Positions 23,006 to 31,450 of a stretch of 36,087 nt of DNA are shown here, piece by piece (position 1 is the first letter of the stretch; the number at the start of each line of letters is the position of its first letter). The stretch covers positions 33,846-69,932 of the forward strand of contig DDXM01000008.1 in NCBI GenBank assembly GCA_002347485.1, written 5' to 3'. Made by a program: the position numbers and the translations under genes. The notes under the pieces are model-generated. The model was not told the origin of the DNA, did not search any database, and was given only the letters and a program-made list of their open reading frames with translations. The DNA is from Anaerolineaceae bacterium UBA2260 (GTDB taxonomy: Bacteria > Chloroflexota > Anaerolineae > Anaerolineales > Anaerolineaceae).

Positions 23006-23998
23006 ATGGAGATCGCAACCCTGACCACACTGGCTGGCATCGTAGAATACGCAGTACCCGTGCTCTTTGCATCGATCGGGGAAAATATCACCGAAAAAGC
23101 AGGAATAACCAATTTATCTGTCAACGGAACCATTATTCTCTCCGCGATGGGAGGGTTTGTAGTGTCCATGAACACGGGTTCACTGCTGCTGGGTTTCCTC
23201 ACTGGCGCGTTGATCGGGGCGGCTGTAGCGGCTATCGTGGCTTTTAGCAGCATCACCCTCAAGCAGTCGCAGGTCGCTATCGGGTTCATCCTCGCGCTGT
23301 TGTGTCGTGATCTCGGCTATTTCCTGGGCGCGCCTTATACCAACAAACCTGGCATTTTCCTCTCAAAAGTACCCATTCCTGGTCTATCAGAGATCCCCAT
23401 CCTTGGACCTGTCTTCTTTAACCATTCGCTTGTTGTGTACGCCTCATATCTATTGATAATTATTACCTTCGTGTATATGTATAAAACCCGTCCGGGGTTG
23501 ATGTTGCAGGGGATTGGCGAACGCCCCACAGCGGCTTTCGCCCGCGGCGCAAATGTAAAAGCGCTGCGTTACCTGTACACGATCCTTGGCGGGGCTTTGG
23601 TGGGTTTAGCCGGACCGATGTATTCGCTGGCCGTCAAGATCGGTTGGGCGGGTCAACTCTCCGGTTTGGATGGGGTTGGATGGATCGCGCTGGCGATCAC
23701 CATCTTCGGCGGTTGGAATCCGCTGCGCGTGGCTTTTGGGGCTTATCTGTTCGGCGGTTTGCAGCAACTGGGTATTACCCTGCAATCGACAACGGATATC
23801 CCTATCCAGATTTTGCAGGCCGCGCCGTTCCCGTTGATGATCTTCACACTGCTGCTGGTCAATGTTGGGCGCGCGGAATGGGTGGAACGCGAACTGGCCG
23901 CCATGCCGGAAAAACCACGCAAAGTGATTTCTAAAATCCTGCGCGCATTGCGCACCTCTCCGCCGGCTTCTCTGGGTGTGCCATTTGAAAATGATTAG
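23006..23998 (+). CDS. ABC nucleoside importer permease 2 (NupQ-like)
   Basis: A 330-residue membrane protein with about 8-9 hydrophobic segments. It opens with VPVLFASIGENITEKAGITNLSVNG, the second-permease counterpart of the WNIGMEGQ motif, and has the coupling region GIGERPTAAFARGANVKALRY followed by GLAGPMYSLAVK. TAGGAGAG lies just before the ATG at 23006. A much longer frame open upstream is only the overlap with permease 1. The C-terminus ends in a basic cytosolic tail. With the preceding permease and double ATPase it completes a BMP-type importer. Confidence 0.9.
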   Translation: MEIATLTTLAGIVEYAVPVLFASIGENITEKAGITNLSVNGTIILSAMGGFVVSMNTGSLLLGFLTGALIGAAVAAIVAFSSITLKQSQVAIGFILALLCRDLGYFLGAPYTNKPGIFLSKVPIPGLSEIPILGPVFFNHSLVVYASYLLIIITFVYMYKTRPGLMLQGIGERPTAAFARGANVKALRYLYTILGGALVGLAGPMYSLAVKIGWAGQLSGLDGVGWIALAITIFGGWNPLRVAFGAYLFGGLQQLGITLQSTTDIPIQILQAAPFPLMIFTLLLVNVGRAEWVERELAAMPEKPRKVISKILRALRTSPPASLGVPFEND

Positions 23999-24007
23999 GA
24001 AGAGCAC

Positions 24008-25264
24008 ATGAAAAATTACATCGGATACAAATGCTCTATTTGTAATGCTGAATTTGCACCGGCGTCCATTTTATACAATTGCCCCAGTTGCGAAGGAAAT
24101 CTTGATGTGATCCTGGATTACTCGGAAATTCGCAGGAAATACCGTATTGAGGATATTACCTCGCGAACAGAGCAATCTTTGTGGCGTTATGGTCCGTTGC
24201 TGCCTGTTCAGGATCCTGGCGGGGAGGGCACACCCCTGCGCGCTGCCGGGTGGACCCCGGTCTACACTCCTGAACGCCTGGCTGCCAGCCTGGGATTGCA
24301 GCAGCTTTGGGTCAAAGATGAGGGCAGGAACCCGACCGCTTCGTTCAAGGATAGAGCCAGCGCGGTGTTAGTGGCGAGAGCGCGAGAGATCAAGGCTGAA
24401 ACCATCGTCACCGCTTCGACCGGGAACGCCGGCGCGGCATTGGCGGGAATGGCAGCTGCGGTGGGGCATCGAGCGGTGATCTTCGCGCCTAAAACCGCTC
24501 CGCAAGCGAAGATCGCGCAACTGCTTGTTTACGGGGCGCACGTGATCCTGGTCGATGGGAATTATGATTCTGCCTTCGATCTAACCATCGAAGCTTCGAA
24601 AGAATTTGGCTGGTATTGCCGGAACACGGGCTACAACCCATTTACCGCTGAAGGCAAAAAAACCGGCGCCTTCGAAATTTGGGAACAGGTGATGATGAGG
24701 ATGCCGGAAAGCGATAAACCGCTTTGCGTGTTCGTCTCCGTTGGAGATGGAAATATCATTTCCGGGCTGCATAAGGGATTCAAAGATTTGCAAAAACTAG
24801 GCTGGCTGGAAACAATTCCGCGTCTGTTCGGTGTTCAATCCGAATTATCACCCGCGATCGCTAATGCTTTCGAAGCCGGCAACGAGACCATCATTCCGGT
24901 CAGCGCGACGACCATCGCAGATTCGATCAGCGTCGATCTCCCGCGCGACGGGGTTCGCGCGGTACGCGCGGCTGTGGAAACTCACGGAGCCTTTATCAAA
25001 GTGGCAGATGCCGACATCATCACTGCCATCGCGGATTTGGGGATCAACGGCATTTTCGCGGAACCCGCCGGGTCGACCGCTTTGGCTGGACTCAAAAAAG
25101 CGGTTAGCACTGGCATCATCGAGGCGGATGATCCCGTACTGGTGATCAACTCTGGGAATGGGTTGAAGGACGTGCGCGCGGCAATGATGGCAGTGACAAA
25201 CGCAGCTATAATTGAACCGACCATGACTGCATTGAAGAAACATCTGGAAGAAAAAGGAAAATGA
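24008..25264 (+). CDS. Threonine-synthase-like PLP enzyme with zinc ribbon
   Basis: A 418-residue fold-type-II PLP enzyme. An N-terminal zinc ribbon (CSIC at 9-12, CPSC at 25-28) is followed by GEGTPL, the lysine motif NPTASFKDRA (Lys114 carries PLP), the TASTGNAGAALAGMAAAVG phosphate/substrate region and a late INSGNGLKD. The closest named family is threonine synthase (O-phosphohomoserine to threonine). However, no hom or thrB gene is near, and it is 9 bp behind a purine-type importer and in front of another PLP enzyme. A catabolic elimination on an amino acid such as a diaminopropionate-like product is an alternative. The next gene overlaps its stop by 4 bp. Confidence 0.8.
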   Translation: MKNYIGYKCSICNAEFAPASILYNCPSCEGNLDVILDYSEIRRKYRIEDITSRTEQSLWRYGPLLPVQDPGGEGTPLRAAGWTPVYTPERLAASLGLQQLWVKDEGRNPTASFKDRASAVLVARAREIKAETIVTASTGNAGAALAGMAAAVGHRAVIFAPKTAPQAKIAQLLVYGAHVILVDGNYDSAFDLTIEASKEFGWYCRNTGYNPFTAEGKKTGAFEIWEQVMMRMPESDKPLCVFVSVGDGNIISGLHKGFKDLQKLGWLETIPRLFGVQSELSPAIANAFEAGNETIIPVSATTIADSISVDLPRDGVRAVRAAVETHGAFIKVADADIITAIADLGINGIFAEPAGSTALAGLKKAVSTGIIEADDPVLVINSGNGLKDVRAAMMAVTNAAIIEPTMTALKKHLEEKGK

Positions 25265-26211
25265 CGATGAAACCGGTTTTTTCGATCATCGCGCCTGTGT
25301 TTAACGAAATTTGCTGCCTGGATGTGCTCTACCAGCGGGTGGCGGAGGTAATGGACAAGGCGGATGGCGATTGGGAACTTGTGCTGGTGGACGATGGTTC
25401 TACGGATGGATCGACTGAAAAGATCAGGGAACTCGCCAAACTGGATAAACGCGTCCGCCCTGTGATCTTCGCACGCAACTTCGGGCACCAGATCGCTGTA
25501 ACCGCTGGGTTGGACTACTCGCGGGGAGACGCGGTGATTATCATTGACGCTGACCTGCAGGATCCTCCTGAGGTTATTCTCGAATTGATCAGCAAATGGC
25601 GCGAAGGATTCGAGGTAGTGTATGCCCAACGTGCTGAGCGTGAAGGTGAAACCTGGTTTAAACGCGTAACCGCTTCGGTTTTCTATCGCACGATCTACCG
25701 CATCACCGATGTTAAGATCCCACTGGACACAGGCGATTTTCGCTTGCTTGACCGCAAGGTGGTGAACGTGATGAACACGATGCGCGAACGCCACCGTTTT
25801 CTGCGCGGGATGTCCGCCTGGGTGGGATTCCGTTCGGTCGGAGTGCCGTACAAACGCGCGGCTCGTTTCGCAGGCACTACTAAATACCCGTTTAAAAAGA
25901 TGCTCAAACTGGCGTTAACGGCAGTCACCAGTTTCTCTTATGTACCCTTGCAGATCGCGATGTGGGTTGGATTCCTTTCCGCTGGTATCTCCATCCTGTC
26001 CATCCCAGTGGTGATCATCCTCAGGTTGAACGGTTCACAATTCTTTTTTGGTCAGGCGACCACCCTGATCGCGGTGCTCTTCCTTGGCGGAGTGCAATTG
26101 ATCTCCCTGGGCATTTTGGGGGAGTATGTTGGCAGAATTTATGACGAAGTAAAAGGCCGACCGCTTTACATCGTGAGCGAAGCGCCGGATGCGACATCAC
26201 AACAAGAATAA
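25261..26211 (+). CDS. GT2 polyprenyl-phosphate glycosyltransferase (GtrB/DPM1-like)
   Basis: This 316-residue protein has an N-terminal GT-A domain with SIIAPVFNE, VLVDDGSTDGS, the ARNFGHQIAVTAGLDYS segment typical of the dolichol/undecaprenyl-phosphate transferases, and the metal motif DADLQDP (near residue 96). Two C-terminal membrane helices follow (about 225-285). Such enzymes load glucose, mannose or similar onto a lipid carrier for cell-envelope glycosylation. The ATG overlaps the stop of the preceding PLP enzyme (ATGA); an ATG two codons later is possible. Its place between two PLP enzymes is unexpected and may be positional only. Confidence 0.88.
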   Translation: MTMKPVFSIIAPVFNEICCLDVLYQRVAEVMDKADGDWELVLVDDGSTDGSTEKIRELAKLDKRVRPVIFARNFGHQIAVTAGLDYSRGDAVIIIDADLQDPPEVILELISKWREGFEVVYAQRAEREGETWFKRVTASVFYRTIYRITDVKIPLDTGDFRLLDRKVVNVMNTMRERHRFLRGMSAWVGFRSVGVPYKRAARFAGTTKYPFKKMLKLALTAVTSFSYVPLQIAMWVGFLSAGISILSIPVVIILRLNGSQFFFGQATTLIAVLFLGGVQLISLGILGEYVGRIYDEVKGRPLYIVSEAPDATSQQE

Positions 26212-26223
26212 CAGGAGAAGATA

Positions 26224-27690
26224 ATGGCAAGGATAGATTTGACTGTGATCAAGGACCGCAAGGAGCGTGCCATCCAACGCGCCCGGGAACGCAATATCAT
26301 CATTCCGACCTTTGCCCAACAGCGCAACCCGGAATTAATTCCCGCCAGTATCAAGGAGGAATTGAAAGGTATAGGTTTATGGGATGTTCATCCGCGTAAC
26401 CTGTTCAGAATTACCTGGAAGAACGAACCGGTACCCTACGGAGGCGGATTTGGCGGTGTCAATTATATCGAATTGCCTTCAAGCCTTACGGGTACAGATG
26501 CCAGGATTTTCGCGCTGGTTGGAAAATGGTTCCCAACCGGCGCGCACAAAGTTGGCGCGGCGTTCGGCTGTCTGGTGCCACGCCTGGTCACCGGTCAATT
26601 CGACCCAACATCCCAAAAAGCGGTGTGGCCTTCAACCGGCAACTATTGCCGCGGTGGCGCGTATGATTCCGCCCTGTTGGGATGCGACTCGATTGCCATC
26701 CTGCCAGAAGGGATGAGCAAGGAGCGTTTTGAATGGCTTTCAAAGATTGCGGGCGAAGTGATCGCCACCCCTGGCAGCGAATCCAACGTGAAGGAAATCT
26801 TTGACAAGTGTTGGGAATTGCGCCGGTCCGGCGAAGATCTGATGATCTTCAACCAATTCGAGGAATTCGGCAACTACCTGTGGCATTATGAGCAGACCGG
26901 TCACGCCATGGAAGAAGTCCTAATGAAGGAATTGGGTCCGGGTGATCGATTTAGAGGTATCGCCCTCACCACCGGTTCTGCCGGCACAATCGCTTGCGGC
27001 GACTACTTGAAGCAGAAATTCCCATTGATGAAAATCGTTGCCAGCGAAGCCCTGCAGTGCCCGACATTGCTGCAAAACGGTTTTGGCGCGCACCGGATCG
27101 AAGGTATCGGCGACAAGCATGTGCCTTGGATCCACAACGTTAAGAATACCGACCTCATCACCGCAATTGATGACGACGATGTGGTCGCGATCATGCGCTT
27201 ATTCAACGAAGCGGAAGGGCAGGCTTATCTGGCAAAGCAGGGCGTTCCTGAAAATGTGCTCTCTCAGCTTAACCTGATGGGCTTCTCCGGCATCGCTAAC
27301 ATGCTTTCGGCAGTCAAAATGGCGAAGTATTACGATATGACCAGCAACGATACCCTGCTCATCGTTCTTACCGATTCGATGGAGCTCTACAATACGCGTG
27401 TCGATGAGTACAGGCAGAGTTATGGTCCCTTCACTTTGACCGACGCCGCTGAAACCTACGCCGCCAGCCTGATGGGTGAATCGACCGACAACATGCTAGA
27501 GTTATCCGAATTCGAGCGCAAGCGCGTGCATAATCTCAAGTATTACACCTGGGTTGAGCAACAGGGAAAGACCTATGAAGAGATCCTCGCCCAGTGGGAC
27601 GATGCGGATTACTGGACCGGGTTCCAGGGCCAGTTGGATGAAATGGATGAGTTGATCAACGAGTTTAATCATCGGGTAGGATTGCTTTAG
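26224..27690 (+). CDS. Fold-type-II PLP-dependent lyase/synthase, function uncertain
   Basis: A 488-residue enzyme, longer than cysteine synthase (about 300). The PLP lysine is likely Lys109 in FPTGAHKVGAAFG, resembling the GAHK motif of tryptophan synthase beta. STGNYCRGGAYDSALLGC and NQFEEFGNYLWHYEQTG match the substrate and cofactor loops of the cysteine-synthase group, and TTGSAGTIACGDYL is the phosphate-binding glycine loop. The about 60-residue N-terminal and about 100-residue C-terminal extensions are not assigned. AGGAG lies before the ATG. The setting with two carbamoyltransferases and a hydantoinase suggests a beta-elimination on an amino acid derived from purine breakdown; this is inference. 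A terminator follows. Confidence 0.7.
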   Translation: MARIDLTVIKDRKERAIQRARERNIIIPTFAQQRNPELIPASIKEELKGIGLWDVHPRNLFRITWKNEPVPYGGGFGGVNYIELPSSLTGTDARIFALVGKWFPTGAHKVGAAFGCLVPRLVTGQFDPTSQKAVWPSTGNYCRGGAYDSALLGCDSIAILPEGMSKERFEWLSKIAGEVIATPGSESNVKEIFDKCWELRRSGEDLMIFNQFEEFGNYLWHYEQTGHAMEEVLMKELGPGDRFRGIALTTGSAGTIACGDYLKQKFPLMKIVASEALQCPTLLQNGFGAHRIEGIGDKHVPWIHNVKNTDLITAIDDDDVVAIMRLFNEAEGQAYLAKQGVPENVLSQLNLMGFSGIANMLSAVKMAKYYDMTSNDTLLIVLTDSMELYNTRVDEYRQSYGPFTLTDAAETYAASLMGESTDNMLELSEFERKRVHNLKYYTWVEQQGKTYEEILAQWDDADYWTGFQGQLDEMDELINEFNHRVGLL

Positions 27691-27700
27691 TTTTGAATAC

Positions 27701-27736
27701 ACAACCTGGGATCATACGACTCCAGGTTGTTTGTTT
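27701..27736 (+). terminator. Rho-independent terminator
   Basis: ACAACCTGG (27701-27709) pairs with CCAGGTTGT (27722-27730) over a 12-base loop, followed by TTGTTT. It ends the importer/PLP-enzyme operon. Confidence 0.75.
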
Positions 27737-27767
27737 AATCGTTTGAGCTAGATCCTCAGAGGCAGCG

Positions 27768-28343
27768 ATGGATATTTCTCCGAACTCACTTGTTCTGGTA
27801 TGTTATCTCCCGACAACAAAGGACCTGGATATTGCCAGGATGTTGGGCTGGTATCGCATTCCGCTCAAATCAGCCCCGAAGGTGATCGAGGTGGATTACC
27901 TGGCTTTTTACCAGGGGAGTAGCTTTGGCGAGCAGCGCCGCTGGCAGGTGGAATACTTCGCACAATATCGCGGCCATGAACTCACCACCCGGGGTGAGTT
28001 ACTGCGTGAGGAGACCGATCATCCGAGGGCGAAAGAAGAGTATTTCAAAGTCCAACTTGGTTCGCTCCAACATCTCGAAAATCCGATCCAGGCGGGGTCG
28101 TGGAAACGGATCACGTTCCTGTATACGACCGGTAATTTACTCAACCGAGCCACGACCATGAATGATCTTGTGGTTCATAATGAGGAGCGCGAGATCCTTT
28201 GGAAAACGCTGCGTGAGCGCGCGAACAATTCCATATACAACCCACCCGTGCGATCAGAAGACCTGCCCTTGGATCCGGCTTTGGTCGAGTTGATCCTGGG
28301 TCTGAACGGTTCGATACCAGATATTGAACTGGATGACTATTAG
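27768..28343 (+). CDS. Unknown conserved-looking 191-residue protein
   Basis: I cannot assign a function. The protein is soluble, with no signal or membrane segment. It is rich in aromatic and charged residues: VIEVDYLAFYQGSSFGEQ, RWQVEYFAQYRGHEL, TTRGELLREETDHPRAKEEY and SWKRITFLYTTGNLLNRA. The alternating strand pattern with conserved-looking D, E, Q and K residues could suit a nuclease-like or nucleic-acid-binding fold, but no catalytic motif is certain. GAGGCAG lies upstream of the ATG. It stands alone between a terminator and the dihydropyrimidinase gene (68 bp gap), on the same strand. Confidence 0.6.
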   Translation: MDISPNSLVLVCYLPTTKDLDIARMLGWYRIPLKSAPKVIEVDYLAFYQGSSFGEQRRWQVEYFAQYRGHELTTRGELLREETDHPRAKEEYFKVQLGSLQHLENPIQAGSWKRITFLYTTGNLLNRATTMNDLVVHNEEREILWKTLRERANNSIYNPPVRSEDLPLDPALVELILGLNGSIPDIELDDY

Positions 28344-28411
28344 CGAATGATATTGCTGGTAGAATAAAAACAAGCGGATCGTTTCTCTCTGATCTGTACG
28401 GGAAGCATGCC

Positions 28412-29833
28412 ATGACCACTTTAATCAAAAATGGACAGGTAGTTACCTCCATTAATTCTCTTTTTGCCGACCTGGTGATAGAGGGTGAAACAATCACACG
28501 GATCGAGCCGGGAATCACAGTTGAACCTGGGATGGAAGTAATCGACGCTGGTGGAAAGTACCTGCTACCGGGTGGGATAGATGCGCATGTGCACCTTGAC
28601 CTGCCAATGTTCAACACCGTATCAAGCGACGATCATTACACAGGAACCAAAGCGGCAGCTTTTGGCGGAACGACCACGGTGATTGATTTTGTTTCGCAGG
28701 ACTCGGACGATCTGCATGCGTGCATCGCAGCGTTGCGGCAAAAAGCAGATCAGCGCGCCGCGATCGATTACGGTTTACATATGAACATCACTCACCTCAC
28801 ACCTGAGGTGGAGGAGCAAATCCCGCAACTCCCAGCAGCCGGGGTGACAAGCGTGAAGGTTTTCACCGCATACAATGATCGGCTGAGATTGAATGACAGC
28901 GAAATTCTCAGGGTGATGCGCCTGGCCGCGCAAAACGGATTGCTCACTTTGCTGCACGCTGAAAATGGGGATGTGATCGAAATGCTGGTCGAAGAAGCCC
29001 TGACGAAGGGGGATCGAACACCCATTATGCATGCGCGAACCCGACCTGCCTGGGGCGCGGTGGAAGCGGTGATGCGCGGAGCAGCATTATCCGCGATTGC
29101 CGACGCGCCGCTATACATCGTACATATGAACGTGGCTGGTGAGGTGGACATGCTGGAATATGCCCGTCGCAATGGGCTGAAGGTGATGGGGGAGACCTGC
29201 CCGCAATACCTGTTCTTTAGCGAGGCGGAACTGGAACGGCCAGACGCCGCTAAATGGATCTGCTCTCCACCATTGCGTACAAAAGTGGACCAGGCGCGCC
29301 TGTGGAAGGGGTTAAAAGACAAAACCATCCAGGTGGTCGCAACCGACCATTGCCCTTTCTTTTACGATGGCAAAACGCCCATTGAGTATGAAGGCAAAAA
29401 AGTTGCCATACCAGGTAAGGAGTTGGGCGGCGATGATTTCACTCGCATCCCCAACGGCCTACCCGGCGTTGGGGATCGCCTGCCGGTTCTGTGGACTGCG
29501 ATGGTGGCGAATGGAGCATATTCGGTCAATGAGTTCGTTGCGCTAACCAGCGCCAACCCGGCCAGGATCTTTGGTCTTTACCCGCAAAAAGGCCTTCTTG
29601 CGCCCGGATCCGACGCTGACATAGTAATTTGGGACCCTAAAAAAAGTGTAATTTACGGGAAAGCCTTTTCGCATCAGAGAACGGACTACAACCTGTACGA
29701 AGGATGGGAGTTAACAGGCTTCCCTGTCAAGGTATATACACGCGGCCGGTTGGTGGTTGATAACGGTAACTGGTATGGAAACCCGGGCGATGGGCGATTC
29801 CTTCACCGCAAAACTTTTAGCGAACTTCTTTAG
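28412..29833 (+). CDS. hydA: Dihydropyrimidinase / hydantoinase (HyuA-like)
   Basis: This 473-residue cyclic amidohydrolase has the binuclear metal site DAHVHLD (His59, His61), the carboxylated lysine in TSVKVFTAYND (Lys149) with the adjacent stereo-gate tyrosine (154), His182 in LLHAENGD, His238 in YIVHMN and Asp312 in VVATDHCPF. These fit D-hydantoinase/dihydropyrimidinase better than allantoinase or dihydroorotase. It hydrolyses cyclic ureides to N-carbamoyl amino acids. Such products are exactly what the two carbamoyltransferases and carbamate kinase of this region could use. GGGAAG lies before the ATG. The membrane module starts only 6 bp after its stop, so the genes are probably co-transcribed. 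Confidence 0.88.
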   Translation: MTTLIKNGQVVTSINSLFADLVIEGETITRIEPGITVEPGMEVIDAGGKYLLPGGIDAHVHLDLPMFNTVSSDDHYTGTKAAAFGGTTTVIDFVSQDSDDLHACIAALRQKADQRAAIDYGLHMNITHLTPEVEEQIPQLPAAGVTSVKVFTAYNDRLRLNDSEILRVMRLAAQNGLLTLLHAENGDVIEMLVEEALTKGDRTPIMHARTRPAWGAVEAVMRGAALSAIADAPLYIVHMNVAGEVDMLEYARRNGLKVMGETCPQYLFFSEAELERPDAAKWICSPPLRTKVDQARLWKGLKDKTIQVVATDHCPFFYDGKTPIEYEGKKVAIPGKELGGDDFTRIPNGLPGVGDRLPVLWTAMVANGAYSVNEFVALTSANPARIFGLYPQKGLLAPGSDADIVIWDPKKSVIYGKAFSHQRTDYNLYEGWELTGFPVKVYTRGRLVVDNGNWYGNPGDGRFLHRKTFSELL

Positions 29834-29839
29834 AGATAC

Positions 29840-31450
29840 ATGATGCTGGTTGCGCTTCCGGTTTTACTGCTTTTCGCAACTGTTCTAATTATCTGGTTAT
29901 TGGCGATTTTAAAGATACGTCCGGGAACCATTTGGTTTGTCGCGGCGATTTTGGTTGCGCTTGCCTGGGGGGCGATGATCCTGGTGGGCGTGCTGGACTT
30001 GCAGCCTATCCATATCGACAAGTGGCTGCCGGAACCCTATAATTTCACGTCACTGGTATTCACCTACTCGGCGCACAATTGGGGTTTCGGATTTTTACTT
30101 GTTTCACTTCTTGTGGGTACCATCTTTTCAGAAGCGAAATACCTTGATACGCCTGATTACGTCAGAAAGATCAGTGCATCCATTCTCCTGACCGCGGTCG
30201 CCTTGTCGGGGGTTATGGCAGGATCCTTGCTAACGTTCGTCATTTCTTGGGCTGTGCTCGACCTGATTGAGTTTGGTGTACTGGTGGTCTTGTTTGGCGA
30301 GCCGCGGACACTTTTAACAGCTGTAAGCTCGATCCTTTTTCGCCTGGTTGGAACTTTCTTGTTGATTCTGTTGATATCACTCACGCCGGCTGACCAGCTT
30401 GCCTCTGGCACCGTGGAGTTCGAAGTGACTTCATCTTTATGGGGTCTGATTATATTGATGGTGCTTTTTCGCACCGGAACCCTGCCATTATTTCAGCCAT
30501 ATGGGCAGGCACCTGCTTACCAGCGCGGGGTTGTTACCCTCTTAAGAGGGATCCCCTTATTGATTACATATGCTTTCATCCATTTCCTTGTAGATGCTGG
30601 TGGAGTGGTACCAACTGGCGTTTTTTGGCTTGTCATTGTGGCAATGGCAATTCTTTGGGGTGCCTTATCCTGGTTCGGTGCCGCAGATGAGATCGAAGGG
30701 CGGCCATATTTCCTGTTTACGATGGCAGGATTTGGGCTGACAGTGTTGATGACAGGTAGAATCGATGCACTGGCTGGGCTCGCCGTTGTTTTGGTCACAG
30801 GCGGAGCAGGGCTATTCCTGTACTCACCGCGGTTAAAGAAGTTCAATCTATTCATCCTGGTACTGATTGCTGGTATGCTATCTTTCCCATTCACGCCATC
30901 TGCGCCACTCGCACGGTTATTCGCGGGTACTGAACCTGTACTGATCAAGTGCTTATGGATGCTTGGATTTGCGCTATTGGTTTCGGGAATGATCAAACAC
31001 AGTCTGACGAGGATCAAATTTACCCAACCAATTGAAACCTGGATGCTCTTGTTTCATACAACGGCCTTGTTTTTTATTGCCTTCTCGCCCTGGGTGCTAA
31101 TCGCCGTGTTATGGAAAGACCAAAATCAATACATGAACTGGTGGCCGGGTGTCATCCTTACGGTGTCAATCACCTCAATCATGGGGATTTTCATGTTGCT
31201 TAGATCGAAGTTGCGTTTCATTCGAATTCAACATAAGAAGTTCAACGCAGCCTTCGAGAGGGTTAACACCGCAGCGGGTAATATATTCAGAATTAATTGG
31301 CTTTCTCGCATTTTTTCCTCCATCGGGTTCGTAATTTCAAAGATCGTAAACCTGCTGGCCAGGGTGATGGAAGGGGACGGCGGGATATTGTGGTCCTTTC
31401 TCTTCGTCGTATTGCTGCTTTCCATATTGTTATTGAGACAGGCACCTTGA
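29840..31450 (+). CDS. Divergent complex I / Mrp-type antiporter-like membrane subunit
   Basis: A 536-residue protein with about 14 hydrophobic segments and a loose match to the NuoL/M/N-HyfB/F family. The region LFRTGTLPLFQPYGQAP (near 209-226) corresponds to the TM7 segment that normally reads like FKxxxxPFHxWxPDA. There the channel lysine is arginine (Arg211), the histidine is phenylalanine, and the usual WLP(D/E)A tail is replaced. TM5 (FVISWAVLDLIEFGVLV) retains an acidic residue, but not clearly at the standard site. The weak similarity means the assignment is to the superfamily only. No strong ribosome site is seen and it follows the dihydropyrimidinase by 6 bp. Its TGA overlaps the ATG of the next gene. 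Confidence 0.55.
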   Translation: MMLVALPVLLLFATVLIIWLLAILKIRPGTIWFVAAILVALAWGAMILVGVLDLQPIHIDKWLPEPYNFTSLVFTYSAHNWGFGFLLVSLLVGTIFSEAKYLDTPDYVRKISASILLTAVALSGVMAGSLLTFVISWAVLDLIEFGVLVVLFGEPRTLLTAVSSILFRLVGTFLLILLISLTPADQLASGTVEFEVTSSLWGLIILMVLFRTGTLPLFQPYGQAPAYQRGVVTLLRGIPLLITYAFIHFLVDAGGVVPTGVFWLVIVAMAILWGALSWFGAADEIEGRPYFLFTMAGFGLTVLMTGRIDALAGLAVVLVTGGAGLFLYSPRLKKFNLFILVLIAGMLSFPFTPSAPLARLFAGTEPVLIKCLWMLGFALLVSGMIKHSLTRIKFTQPIETWMLLFHTTALFFIAFSPWVLIAVLWKDQNQYMNWWPGVILTVSITSIMGIFMLLRSKLRFIRIQHKKFNAAFERVNTAAGNIFRINWLSRIFSSIGFVISKIVNLLARVMEGDGGILWSFLFVVLLLSILLLRQAP

